Below, piece by piece: positions 19,862 to 28,058 of a stretch of DNA of 64,000 bases. Position 1 is the stretch's first letter. Every line of letters starts with the position of its first letter. The notes below the pieces were generated by a model. That model was not told where the DNA came from. It searched no databases and saw only the letters and a program-made list of their open reading frames with translations. The translations under genes were made by a program, and so were the position numbers. Source of the stretch: Candidatus Sulfopaludibacter sp. SbA3 (GTDB lineage Bacteria > Acidobacteriota > Terriglobia > Bryobacterales > Bryobacteraceae); NCBI GenBank assembly GCA_945890485.1, contig CAMDCN010000006.1:310001-374000 (forward strand), given 5' to 3'.

Positions 19862-20749
19862 TTAGCGAAGGTACTTCGCGAAGTGGTCAAGCGTGCGCTG
19901 CCACGAAAGCTCGGCCGCGGCTTTGTCAAAGCGAGGGGTCGTGTCGTTGTGGAAGCCGTGGTTGGTGTTGTCGTAGATATGCGCTTCGTACTTCTTGCCG
20001 TTGGCTTTGAGTGCTTCTTCGTAAGCGGGCCAGCCGCCGTTTACGCGGGTATCGAGTCCGGCGTACTGCAGTAGGAGAGGGGCCTGGATCTTCGGCACAT
20101 CGGCCGCCGGGGCCTGGCCGCCATAGTAGGGAACGGCCGCGTTCAGGTCGGTGCCCATGCGGACGGCGAGAGCGTTCGAAATCCCTCCGCCGAAGCAGAA
20201 GCCCACTACGCCGACCTTGCCGTTGCCTTCCGGGTGGGCTTTCAACCAGCGGGCAGCGGCTTCGAAATCGTTCAGCATCTTGGCCCGGTCGACGGTGCCG
20301 AACAGCTTGCCACCCTTTTCGTCGTCACCTGGATATCCGCCGACGGACGTGAGGCCATCACCGGCGAAAGCGAGGTAACCAGCGGTGGCCAGGCGGCGCG
20401 CAACGTCTTCGATGTACGGATTCAGGCCGCGGTTTTCGTGGACGACCAGGACGGCGGGGAACTTGCTGCCCTTGGCCGGCTTGGCGAGGTGGCCGCGCAT
20501 TGCGCCGTTGCCGTTGGGGGAGGGAACCGTGGCCGTGGAAGTGACGATGCGCGGATCGTTCTTCGGTACCTGCTCGGCCCAGGCGTAGTTGGCCCGCAGG
20601 CTTTCCCAGAGGCCGATGGCTGTCACCCCGCCGACGGCGAAACGTTTGGCACCTTCGAGAAAGTCGCGGCGTTCGATGTCACCGTGTACGTACAGGTCAA
20701 ACAGGTTGAGGAGTTCCTGCGGGTAGTCTGAGGCTTTTTTGCGGTCCAT
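19862..20749 (-). CDS. Secreted dienelactone hydrolase family protein
   Basis: A 295-residue alpha/beta hydrolase. Residues about 27-50 hold a Tat-like signal, with the twin arginine in ERRDFLEGAK followed by a hydrophobic stretch (AVGGVTAIGL). The catalytic cysteine is in GFCFGGG, the Asp near AGLDTRV and the His in NHGFHND, which is the DLH triad. Such proteins hydrolyse lactones or esters; the natural substrate is unknown. It lies 63 bases upstream of the RraA/enolase pair on the same strand and may supply a lactone-opening step for that pathway, which is inference. Confidence 0.88.
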   Translation of the reverse strand: MDRKKASDYPQELLNLFDLYVHGDIERRDFLEGAKRFAVGGVTAIGLWESLRANYAWAEQVPKNDPRIVTSTATVPSPNGNGAMRGHLAKPAKGSKFPAVLVVHENRGLNPYIEDVARRLATAGYLAFAGDGLTSVGGYPGDDEKGGKLFGTVDRAKMLNDFEAAARWLKAHPEGNGKVGVVGFCFGGGISNALAVRMGTDLNAAVPYYGGQAPAADVPKIQAPLLLQYAGLDTRVNGGWPAYEEALKANGKKYEAHIYDNTNHGFHNDTTPRFDKAAAELSWQRTLDHFAKYLR

Positions 20750-20782
20750 AGGCCTGAAAAGACGGAATTCCGGACGGGCACG

Positions 20783-20813
20783 TTACCAGCGTTCGCCAGG
20801 ATTATGGTAAAGT
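20783..20813 (+). promoter_or_regulatory. Possible tRNA-His promoter
   Basis: TTACCA (20783-20788) and TAAAGT (20808-20813) are separated by 19 bases and lie just before the tRNA. An alternative -10, TATGGT at 20803-20808, would have a 14-base spacer. Both are imperfect, so this is tentative. Confidence 0.3.
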
Positions 20814-20826
20814 GAAACTGTCTGCG

Positions 20827-20902
20827 GTGCCCTTAGCTCAGCTGGTAGAGCGTCGGATTGTGGTTCCGAATGTCGCGGGTTCGAACCCCGTAGGGCACCC
20901 CA
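20827..20902 (+). tRNA. tRNA-His (anticodon GTG)
   Basis: A complete cloverleaf. The acceptor stem GTGCCCT (20827-20833) pairs with AGGGCAC (20892-20898), followed by discriminator C and an encoded CCA (20900-20902). The anticodon stem TCGGA/TCCGA encloses TTGTGGT, giving anticodon GTG. The T-arm contains GGTTCGAACCCC. The base before the acceptor stem is G (20826), facing discriminator C73, the extra G-1 that marks tRNA-His. It is the only tRNA seen in the window and lies 50 bases before the kinase gene. Confidence 0.97.
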
Positions 20903-20952
20903 ATCGAACTGGATTTGTGCCAGTATCGTAGGGAAGGTTTCTTCCCCCTCGC

Positions 20953-23319
20953 ATGCCCTTAAGCGCTGATACGCGCATCAATGAGTACCGAGTTGTCCGG
21001 CTTCTCGGTAAAGGTGGCATGGGTGAAGTGTATCTGGCGGAGGATACCAAGTTGGGCCGGGAAGTGGCCCTGAAGGTGTTGCCAGCCGAGTTCGTGGCGT
21101 CCCCCGCGCGCAGCAAACGCTTCCTGCAGGAGGCGAAAGCGGCCTCCCGTTTGAGCCATCCCAACGCCGCCCATGTTTACTCTTTTGGGGAGTGGGAAGG
21201 CGGGGCCTTTATGGCCATCGAGTACATCGCTGGCGACACGCTCAGCGCGAGAATTCAGAAGGGAACCCTCGCTTGGGAGGAGGTAGCGCGGATCGGAATC
21301 CAGATGGCTGAGGTGTTGCAGGCGGCTCACGATCTCGGGATCGTCCATCGCGACGTGAAAAGCCAGAACATCATGGTGGGCCCGAATGGCATCGTGAAAC
21401 TTCTCGATTTCGGCCTGGCCAAACTCGCGACGGAAGTAGCCGGTGCCGCGCCATCTGAAACGGAAACCCAACTCACCGCCGAGAACGCCGTGGTGGGTTC
21501 GATGGGGTACATGAGCCCGGAACAGGCTCTCGGCAAGCCGCTCGACGGCCGCAGCGATCTGTTTTCATTCGGCATCGTCCTCTACGAAATGGCGACGGGT
21601 CGGCGTCCGTTCCCGGGAGCGAATCCGGTGGAGATTCTCTCGAAAGTCATCTCTACCGCGCCGGATCCGCTCTCCAAGTGGAACTACGCAACGCCGGAGG
21701 AGATGGACCGGATCATCCGCAAGTGCCTCGAGAAAAATCCGGACGACCGCTACCAATCGGCGCGCGAGATTGCGATCGACCTGCGCGCGTGGCTGGGCGT
21801 GAATACGTTGCGGGGTTCGGTAACGCATTCGCGCCTCCCCGTTCCCGTGCCGCGTGCGCCGATCTCCCGGCGCAAGCTTGCGTTTGGCGCCGCGGGGGCC
21901 GTGACTGTGGCTGCTATTGGTTGGGGCACCTACCGGCTGATCACGCCCGCGGGACCGGCCTCCCTGGCGGTGCTCCCGTTTGAGAATGAGTCCGGTGCGG
22001 ACGATGCCCCGCTGAGTGATGGGTTGACCGAGGCGTTGATCAATCTGATTGCCGCCGCCGGGGATGTGAGAGTGATCTCGCGCAGCGCCGTTTTTCGCTT
22101 CAAAAAGATCGACGATCCATTGGCCGTGGCGCGCCAGTTGAATGCGGCGGTGATGATGGTTGGGCGCTTGCGGCGGGTACAGGGCGCGATCAACATTTCG
22201 GTGGAAGTCGTGGATGTTGCCACGGCGCAGCAGCTTCTGAGCCGGCAGTTTTCGACATCGATGAGCGGGTTTCAGGGCATCGCACAGCAGATTGCCGAGT
22301 TGGTGATGCAGTCGCTCGGGGTAGCCCGGCGTGGTGCGGAGCAGCCGAAAGCTCATATTGCGGATGGCGAAGCCCACCTGCTGTATCTGAAGGGCCGGCA
22401 TGCTCTCAACCGCCGGGTTCCGGACGCCTTCGCCAAGGCCCAGGATCTGTTCCAGCAGTCGATTGAGGCCGACCCTTCCTACGCTCCGCCCTACGCCGGC
22501 TTGGCCGATGTGTACTCGCTGCAGAGTGGCGGGAGGCCGCCCAACGACGTCTGCCCGAAAGCGAAGGCCGCGGCTTTGAAGTCGATTGAACTGGACCCGT
22601 CGCTGAGCGAAGGGCATACGACGCTCGGGTTTGTGCAGATGCACTATGACTATGCCTGGGGCGCTGCGGAGGCGTCGTACCAACAGGCGTTGGCGTTGAA
22701 CCCCAGCTACGCGCCGACGCACTCGTATTATGCCCGGCTCCTGACGGCGCTGAAGCGGTTCTCGGAAGCAGAAGACCGGCAGAAACGCGCCATCGAATTG
22801 GACCCGCTTTCGCCGGCGCTCGCTACGGCGCTAGGGGTGACTTACTACCACTCGCGGCGGTACCCCGAGGCCGAGAAGACGTTGCTCGGGGTGCTGGCCG
22901 ACCAGCCGAAATTCATTCAAGCGCAGGCGATGTTGGGAGTGGTTCGGATCGCGATGCAGCAGTACGCAACGGCGATCGCCGATCTTGAAAAATGCCTCGA
23001 AATGATCGGGGAGGATGACTATGGGGTGGTGAGCGACTGGGGGTTGGCGCAGGCTTTGAATGGCAACCGGGACAAGGCGCGGGACGCGATCAAGCGGATT
23101 GAGGCGATCGCCGCGAAGGGCTATGTCGCACCGTGTTTTCTGGCCGGGCCGTTTATCGGCTTGGGCGAGACGGCCAAGGCGTTAGATCTGTTGGAGCAGT
23201 CTGTCGATCCGGACCACTCCTGGCCTGTTTACTACTACGGGGTCGAACCGAAGCTCGACCCCGTGCGGCGGGAGTCGCGTTTTCAAAAGCTGATCACGCG
23301 GCTGGCGTTACCTATCTAA
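20953..23319 (+). CDS. Membrane serine/threonine protein kinase with TolB-like and TPR regions
   Basis: A 788-residue Hanks-type kinase. The glycine loop is LGKGGMGEVY (from residue 17), the catalytic loop HRDVKSQN (His132-Asp134) and DFG is at 152-154, with SPEQA as the substrate-binding loop. One transmembrane helix follows at about 308-328. The outer part has a TolB/adenylate-cyclase-associated beta domain (about 336-450, SLAVLPFENESG, LSDGLTEALI) and then TPR repeats to the C-terminus. This architecture is frequent in Acidobacteriota. It probably senses an envelope signal and phosphorylates cytosolic targets; ligand and targets are unknown. A plausible cognate phosphatase is not in the window. 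Confidence 0.93.
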   Translation: MPLSADTRINEYRVVRLLGKGGMGEVYLAEDTKLGREVALKVLPAEFVASPARSKRFLQEAKAASRLSHPNAAHVYSFGEWEGGAFMAIEYIAGDTLSARIQKGTLAWEEVARIGIQMAEVLQAAHDLGIVHRDVKSQNIMVGPNGIVKLLDFGLAKLATEVAGAAPSETETQLTAENAVVGSMGYMSPEQALGKPLDGRSDLFSFGIVLYEMATGRRPFPGANPVEILSKVISTAPDPLSKWNYATPEEMDRIIRKCLEKNPDDRYQSAREIAIDLRAWLGVNTLRGSVTHSRLPVPVPRAPISRRKLAFGAAGAVTVAAIGWGTYRLITPAGPASLAVLPFENESGADDAPLSDGLTEALINLIAAAGDVRVISRSAVFRFKKIDDPLAVARQLNAAVMMVGRLRRVQGAINISVEVVDVATAQQLLSRQFSTSMSGFQGIAQQIAELVMQSLGVARRGAEQPKAHIADGEAHLLYLKGRHALNRRVPDAFAKAQDLFQQSIEADPSYAPPYAGLADVYSLQSGGRPPNDVCPKAKAAALKSIELDPSLSEGHTTLGFVQMHYDYAWGAAEASYQQALALNPSYAPTHSYYARLLTALKRFSEAEDRQKRAIELDPLSPALATALGVTYYHSRRYPEAEKTLLGVLADQPKFIQAQAMLGVVRIAMQQYATAIADLEKCLEMIGEDDYGVVSDWGLAQALNGNRDKARDAIKRIEAIAAKGYVAPCFLAGPFIGLGETAKALDLLEQSVDPDHSWPVYYYGVEPKLDPVRRESRFQKLITRLALPI

Positions 23320-25240
23320 TAGCGAGCGGGACATCCAGCGGCACGCGCGGGAACGTGCGTGGGTTTCCGTCGAACAGCGCAAACAACGTGAGCGGTTGAT
23401 TCCCAGGTTGAAGCCCAGAGGGAACCTTCGCCCGGATTACCCAAGCTCCGGGGACCCCGGGGACCGGTTCGGGAATCGCGGAGATGTTCTCACTCTCACC
23501 GATGCGCACAAAGTACTTGAGTCCCGTCTGAACGGCGATGCCGGTGCAATAGATCTCCAGTTGGTCTCCAGCCGTGGCCGGAGTAGCTGGCCGAACCGGT
23601 GTTCCGGAACCGGCGACGTAGATGGCAGGCCCCAAGAAGATGAACGGCTCGACAACGTCCACGGTCAGGGTCGACGTCACCGAGGTCGCCTTGGGGATAT
23701 TCACGAGGAGAAGCGTTTTCCAGATCAAAGGACTTGTTTCCATGGCGGTGGACAACCCCTCGGGCAGTCGAATATTGATCTGGTTCGGGCTGGCGTATAG
23801 GATTTCCGCCGGCAAACCTTCCACGGTCACGGCCGCGTGGTTGGCGCGCGCCGGGAAGGAGCGGCCAAAGATACTGACGATGGATCCGGGCGTAGAGATC
23901 TCGGGGAGGAGTTGTGTGATCGCCATGGCCGGCGAAGCCAGTTCCGGCAGTGGCGGTACCGCGGTGAGGACAATGGCTCCCTGAGAATCCACGGCGGTGT
24001 TTAAGCGAGCGCTTAACGTGGCCGGGGTGAGCAGATAAGTCAGCAACTCGTCGTCGCCCAGCAAAAGATAATCCTGATAAAGGGAGGTATCCCCGCTCGC
24101 GCTGACGCTCGTGTTATTGAGAGCGGATTGCACGGCGAGAGTACGAACCGGCGGCACGAAGACGGTCAAGCCGGTCAACACCGTATTGGGACGCGTGAAA
24201 CCGCTGGCTCCCAGACCGAAGTTGGCGAGGCCGGCCAACACTTTTCCGGTTTCGTCGCGGAGGGTCTCCACCGTTACGAGACCGCTGACTTTCGCCGACT
24301 CGGGCGTGGCCGAGGTGGTGACGCGTGCTCCGCTAACGGCATAAGTGAAACTCTCCGGCTTCTGCAGCAAGGCGCCGCCGTTTCCTACGCTGGTGCGAAG
24401 TTGGGCATACAAGGATGACGGATTCTGCAACATGGCTTCGAGCGCGGCCATGGCCGCGGTGTTCGATGGATCGAGAATCTGCCGGAAGCTGATGGTACCG
24501 GTGCTGCCCGAGGTGACCACGGTGGACGGAATCGGCGCTTCGATCACGATGGGGCCAAAGGCCGCGATGCTGCGTAAGGCTAAGCCGGTGATTGATGCGG
24601 CAGCGTTTCCGGTCCGGTAGCGCACGTGATACTGAAGCTCCGCCGCCGAGATCGGCGAGGTGAGTGTGCGCCGGAGATAACTGGCGCGAATCGACACCGT
24701 TGCGACCTCCAGGTCCCGGGGGGGACTCAAACTTGCCAAGGCTACGGCCTCCGACCCTGCCACGGTGAAGGCCGGATTCAGAGCATAACCCTCGGGTCTA
24801 GCTTCGGTGCGCAGAAACAGTGTCCAGCCGTTGTCGCTGCTGGTGGCATCTTTAATCGTCGACCCTCGCAGCACGACCGTGCTTCTGCCAGCCGGAAGGG
24901 CGACCGGGTTGGCCGCCGTGATACTGAAGGTGATCTCTTTCGTCCCGCGCCGGAGCGTGACCTCCGTCAGGCGGACGGCCCGATCCATCACCGCATCGAG
25001 AAGCAATTCCGAGGTTGCGGAGTAACTGCTCAGCCGTTGTTCCGGGGTGAGGCTGTCGATCCGTAACTGCGCCTGGATCGTCCCTAGACCATCTGGGAGA
25101 AGGATCGGCCCCTGGGGGCGCAGGGTACGTCGAGGCCGGGAGTTCGGGTCGCCACCACCATCAGGTCCGCATCTGCCACATTGCGCCATAGCCGGACCGG
25201 ACGCTAGAAAAGCGCAAAAAAGAGCAATACCGAGTTTCAT
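23312..25240 (-). CDS. Secreted protein with TIGR03437-type C-terminal domain
   Basis: A 642-residue protein with a cleavable signal peptide (ends near AMAQ). The middle is beta-rich with many Thr/Ser/Val. The C-terminal third contains the Bryobacterales-type repeat domain: PEISTPGSIVSIFGRSF, VTVEGLPAEILYASPNQINIRLP, LEIYCTGI. Proteins with this domain are secreted or surface-attached with no assigned function. The domain is the best taxonomic marker in the window. The stop overlaps that of the kinase gene by 8 bases; the upstream neighbour is another secreted protein on the same strand. Confidence 0.85.
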   Translation of the reverse strand: MKLGIALFCAFLASGPAMAQCGRCGPDGGGDPNSRPRRTLRPQGPILLPDGLGTIQAQLRIDSLTPEQRLSSYSATSELLLDAVMDRAVRLTEVTLRRGTKEITFSITAANPVALPAGRSTVVLRGSTIKDATSSDNGWTLFLRTEARPEGYALNPAFTVAGSEAVALASLSPPRDLEVATVSIRASYLRRTLTSPISAAELQYHVRYRTGNAAASITGLALRSIAAFGPIVIEAPIPSTVVTSGSTGTISFRQILDPSNTAAMAALEAMLQNPSSLYAQLRTSVGNGGALLQKPESFTYAVSGARVTTSATPESAKVSGLVTVETLRDETGKVLAGLANFGLGASGFTRPNTVLTGLTVFVPPVRTLAVQSALNNTSVSASGDTSLYQDYLLLGDDELLTYLLTPATLSARLNTAVDSQGAIVLTAVPPLPELASPAMAITQLLPEISTPGSIVSIFGRSFPARANHAAVTVEGLPAEILYASPNQINIRLPEGLSTAMETSPLIWKTLLLVNIPKATSVTSTLTVDVVEPFIFLGPAIYVAGSGTPVRPATPATAGDQLEIYCTGIAVQTGLKYFVRIGESENISAIPEPVPGVPGAWVIRAKVPSGLQPGNQPLTLFALFDGNPRTFPRVPLDVPLAIR

Positions 25241-25289
25241 GGATGCGGAGATCGTAACTCGGAGGCGTTACAAATGCAACGGGCAATTC

Positions 25290-27230
25290 TTATCGCCCGG
25301 CGTACACCACTACTGCTGTCGCGCTGTGCGTCAGACCGTTTTGTGCCGTGACGGTCAGCTCGAATCGATACTCGCCCGGCCCGCCAGCGAACTGCACCAC
25401 GACGCGTGATCCACGCTCATTCGTTAGCGCGGCGGGGCGCCCAGTGACCCGCCACTGGTAGCTGACAATCCTGCCGCCCCCCGGAACCACGGACGGGGAA
25501 CCGTCGAGCTCCACCTGGCGATTCAATACGGCGCCGACGGTGGGTTGGATACTGGCGACCGGCCGGTAGATAATTTTCGCGGCCTCTTCGGCAGCCTGTT
25601 GGGGCGATTGTTCGATCAGGTCCGGCTCCGGGTAGACCGCGCCGAAACGCAAAGAGTCGTTTTGGAACGTGTAGACCAGTTTCTTCCAATCGTCGAAGCC
25701 GCGGAGAATTGTGCCGAGGCCTCCGTTCAGGTCGGCCTGTACGAGCCGGTCGCCGTCGCTTCCATTACAGTTCCAGTCGAGCCCGGCGCCATCGACTACG
25801 GGCTCCACTATCGTGCCGGTGACGCAGTTATAGGCAACCGCTGGGGTTTCTGTGCGTTCCTCGATGCTGTTGTTCGGACGGCGCCTTCGAGTCCTGGCTT
25901 GTAGACCGTTGACCGGATAGATGGGCGACCTTTCGTCGAGCGCCGATTCGTTCAGAGTGGGCAGGATCAATCGAGAAAAATCGATGCGGTGAGACATCTC
26001 CTCCGAGTCTGTCCTTACCGCTTCACCAGACTCTCCAACTGTCGAGATCTTTACCTGGTAGGGGACCCCCTCGTACTGATGGCGGTAGTTCATCACGCTC
26101 CGGTAGTTGGGTTTGTTATTGATATCGTCGCCCCCTCCGTGATGCAGGCCGAGGCTGTGGCCCAGTTCATGCATCAAGGTTCCCGCCTCGCCTTGCACGC
26201 TCGGACTCGTCAGGGTGACCATCAGGTCGTCGCCTGGCGTTTCGCTCACTCCTCCACTCTGGTTGTCCGCGCTACCGTACCGATGCCCATAGATCACGTA
26301 TCGAAATACGAATCGACGGGGATTCTTGTCGCCAAAATAGGATAAATTCTTTTTTATGGCCGCGAAGTCCGGCCCGAAGCTAATGACGTCCTGGTGGGGG
26401 ATCTCGTTGCTGACGTCCACATGCAGGGTGATGCCGGTTGATCCGTCGGGATTTTCGACAGGAGCGTTGGCAAAGGCGTCGACGACAGTTTGAACTGCTT
26501 CCGCGGACGGCCTGTGGTCGTGGCTTTGGTCGGGAGCCGTGCCCATATAGTCGATCTCCAGGAAGACGTCTTTGCGTCCGGGCTTCGCTCCCAAGGCCGG
26601 CAGGTCGAGGTCGATCTCGCCGTCGCCGTCGGTGTCGACGCCGAACGTTTCCCAGTCGTCCCACAGGCCGTCCCCATCACTGTCCCGTTCAACGCGGAGG
26701 TATAGAATGCTGTCGTTGAAGTCCTGGTCGCCGTTATTGCGGCTATCCTCCCAACCCAGTTGAATCAAGCTGCCGCGATATCGTTCCGGCCGAATCGGCT
26801 TCTGCAGAAGATGGTCGGCTGAGTCGGAGTTCTTGTTCCGGTTGCTCGACCAGAAATCGTCGCAGACACCGACATGGGTCTTGTCGACGCAAAGGCCGAG
26901 CTCAAAGGACGTGCCGGCAGGAAATGCGTCAATCTGATTCGTCGTGGCCGGATTGCTGTCGAGCGTGACGCGGCAGCCGAAAGCCGAGTGCTTGTCCGTG
27001 ACGAGGGCGATGCCTTGCCCCTTCTGTGGCGAATCGGCCTTGCAGCCGGAGGAGGCAAGCCTAACCGTGCCGCCGCCGGGGTACGTGGCCTGTACGAGGA
27101 ATACCGTGTTGCGATATCCCGCCTCCATGTTGACGAAGTCGATGGAGACCCTCCCCGTTTCTGTGAGCTCGATGTCTTTTCCGGACAGGACTATCGCGGT
27201 CCCAAGAAACAGGAGGCATTTTACGGTCAT
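25290..27230 (-). CDS. Secreted metzincin-type metalloprotease with DUF4114, calcium-binding and PKD regions
   Basis: A 646-residue protein with a short N-terminal signal-like segment. In order: a DUF4114-like module (WEDSRNNGDQDFNDSILYL), calcium loops of the DSDGDGLWDDWE and DTDGDGEID type, a zinc protease core with HELGHSLGLHHGG and Met-turn SVMNY, and a C-terminal PKD/Ig-like domain (VELDGSPSVVPGGG, YQWRVTGRPA). The third zinc ligand and the Met-turn place it among metzincins. It is probably an extracellular calcium-stabilised protease. TAGACT lies 7 bases before the ATG. Confidence 0.85.
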   Translation of the reverse strand: MTVKCLLFLGTAIVLSGKDIELTETGRVSIDFVNMEAGYRNTVFLVQATYPGGGTVRLASSGCKADSPQKGQGIALVTDKHSAFGCRVTLDSNPATTNQIDAFPAGTSFELGLCVDKTHVGVCDDFWSSNRNKNSDSADHLLQKPIRPERYRGSLIQLGWEDSRNNGDQDFNDSILYLRVERDSDGDGLWDDWETFGVDTDGDGEIDLDLPALGAKPGRKDVFLEIDYMGTAPDQSHDHRPSAEAVQTVVDAFANAPVENPDGSTGITLHVDVSNEIPHQDVISFGPDFAAIKKNLSYFGDKNPRRFVFRYVIYGHRYGSADNQSGGVSETPGDDLMVTLTSPSVQGEAGTLMHELGHSLGLHHGGGDDINNKPNYRSVMNYRHQYEGVPYQVKISTVGESGEAVRTDSEEMSHRIDFSRLILPTLNESALDERSPIYPVNGLQARTRRRRPNNSIEERTETPAVAYNCVTGTIVEPVVDGAGLDWNCNGSDGDRLVQADLNGGLGTILRGFDDWKKLVYTFQNDSLRFGAVYPEPDLIEQSPQQAAEEAAKIIYRPVASIQPTVGAVLNRQVELDGSPSVVPGGGRIVSYQWRVTGRPAALTNERGSRVVVQFAGGPGEYRFELTVTAQNGLTHSATAVVVYAGR

Positions 27231-27237
27231 GCCGAAG

Positions 27238-27243
27238 AGTCTA
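27238..27243 (-). promoter_or_regulatory. TAGACT -10-like element before the metalloprotease gene
   Basis: The hexamer lies 7 bases before the ATG at 27230, in the 21-base gap after the PCYCGC-type gene. It is identical to the elements before the ABC exporter and the PCYCGC-type gene. Confidence 0.45.
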
Positions 27244-27251
27244 CTCCATCT

Positions 27252-27716
27252 TCAATGGCTGGATTGGACGTTCTCGAGATCGACGGTTTTCCAGTCGCCG
27301 CGCATAATCGCCGTCCGAATCTCGGCTGGGGTGTACTTCTCGTCATGTAGTTTCTTGGCGAGGATCGCTTCTTTCATACAGGTACCGCAGTGGGAGCTGT
27401 GGTTGTCCCGGAAACAGTCGAGCAGGCCCTTGTGGCCGGCCGACCGGTCGCAGTAGCAGTAGCAGGGCTGCTGGGCGAGGATCTCCGGGATCTCCTTCGC
27501 GATCTGATAAGCCTTCTGGATGATCGGGTCGGTGAATGTTTTTGGATCGAGCGTTAATGGCAGCGGCTTGGCGGCGGCGACGGTTTCGTGGAAGTACGGT
27601 ACGGGCGCCGCTTCGGGGATCTTCTTCGTACCGGCGATCGGGGTAGGCGTGGTGGGGGATTCGGTGGTGCAGCCGACCAAGGCTAGCAAAGGGAGTAAGA
27701 GTACGAAGGCTCGCAT
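27252..27716 (-). CDS. PCYCGC-motif-type lipoprotein
   Basis: A 154-residue lipoprotein with lipobox LVGC (Cys16) and a low-complexity Pro/Thr linker. The cysteine-rich core PCYCYCDRSAGHKGLLDCF continues with SHCGTCMKEA, matching the PCYCGC family, in which clustered cysteines are thought to bind a metal or undergo redox chemistry. Here the canonical PCYCGC is PCYCYC, so one Gly is replaced by Tyr. The C-terminal block (YTPAEIRTAI) is also family-like. The function is unknown; it is anchored in the cell envelope. Confidence 0.8.
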   Translation of the reverse strand: MRAFVLLLPLLALVGCTTESPTTPTPIAGTKKIPEAAPVPYFHETVAAAKPLPLTLDPKTFTDPIIQKAYQIAKEIPEILAQQPCYCYCDRSAGHKGLLDCFRDNHSSHCGTCMKEAILAKKLHDEKYTPAEIRTAIMRGDWKTVDLENVQSSH

Positions 27717-27722
27717 AGTTCT

Positions 27723-27730
27723 AGTCTAAT
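27723..27730. promoter_or_regulatory. Overlapping divergent -10 elements, PCYCGC-type gene and cupin gene
   Basis: The minus-strand TAGACT (27723-27728) lies 6 bases before the ATG at 27716. The plus-strand TCTAAT (27725-27730) lies 6 bases before the ATG at 27737. The 20-base gap leaves no room for leaders on either side. Confidence 0.55.
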
Positions 27731-27736
27731 GGGGAG

Positions 27737-28048
27737 ATGATCAATCTGCTGACAGCGCCAGAGTGGAATGGGCGCACGATGGTAAGCCGGACGGTGGCCA
27801 GTGAGCCGGGGTTGAAGGTGGTGGTGCTGCAATTTGCGCCTGGGCACGAGTTGAAAGCCCACACCGCGCCCGCCCCGATCTCGCTGCATTTTCTGGCTGG
27901 AGAGGGGGCTCTGTTGCGGGGCGGGGAATGGTTGCCAGTCGAAGTGGGTTCGTTCTTTGTGCTCCCGGCGGGAGAGGTGCATGGAGTTCGCGCGACCACC
28001 TATATGACGCTGTTGCTGACGCTGGGCGGCCGGGGTCCGGTAGACTGA
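27737..28048 (+). CDS. Small cupin-domain protein
   Basis: A 103-residue single-domain cupin. Motif 1 is FAPGHELKAHTAPAPISLHFL and motif 2 is VLPAGEVHGV; the conserved His residues could bind a metal. It is probably a small sensor or stress protein of the quercetinase-like or ChrR-like kind, but no substrate is indicated. It precedes an export permease by 10 bases and may be cotranscribed with it. Confidence 0.8.
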   Translation: MINLLTAPEWNGRTMVSRTVASEPGLKVVVLQFAPGHELKAHTAPAPISLHFLAGEGALLRGGEWLPVEVGSFFVLPAGEVHGVRATTYMTLLLTLGGRGPVD

Positions 28049-28058
28049 GGTAGACTCC

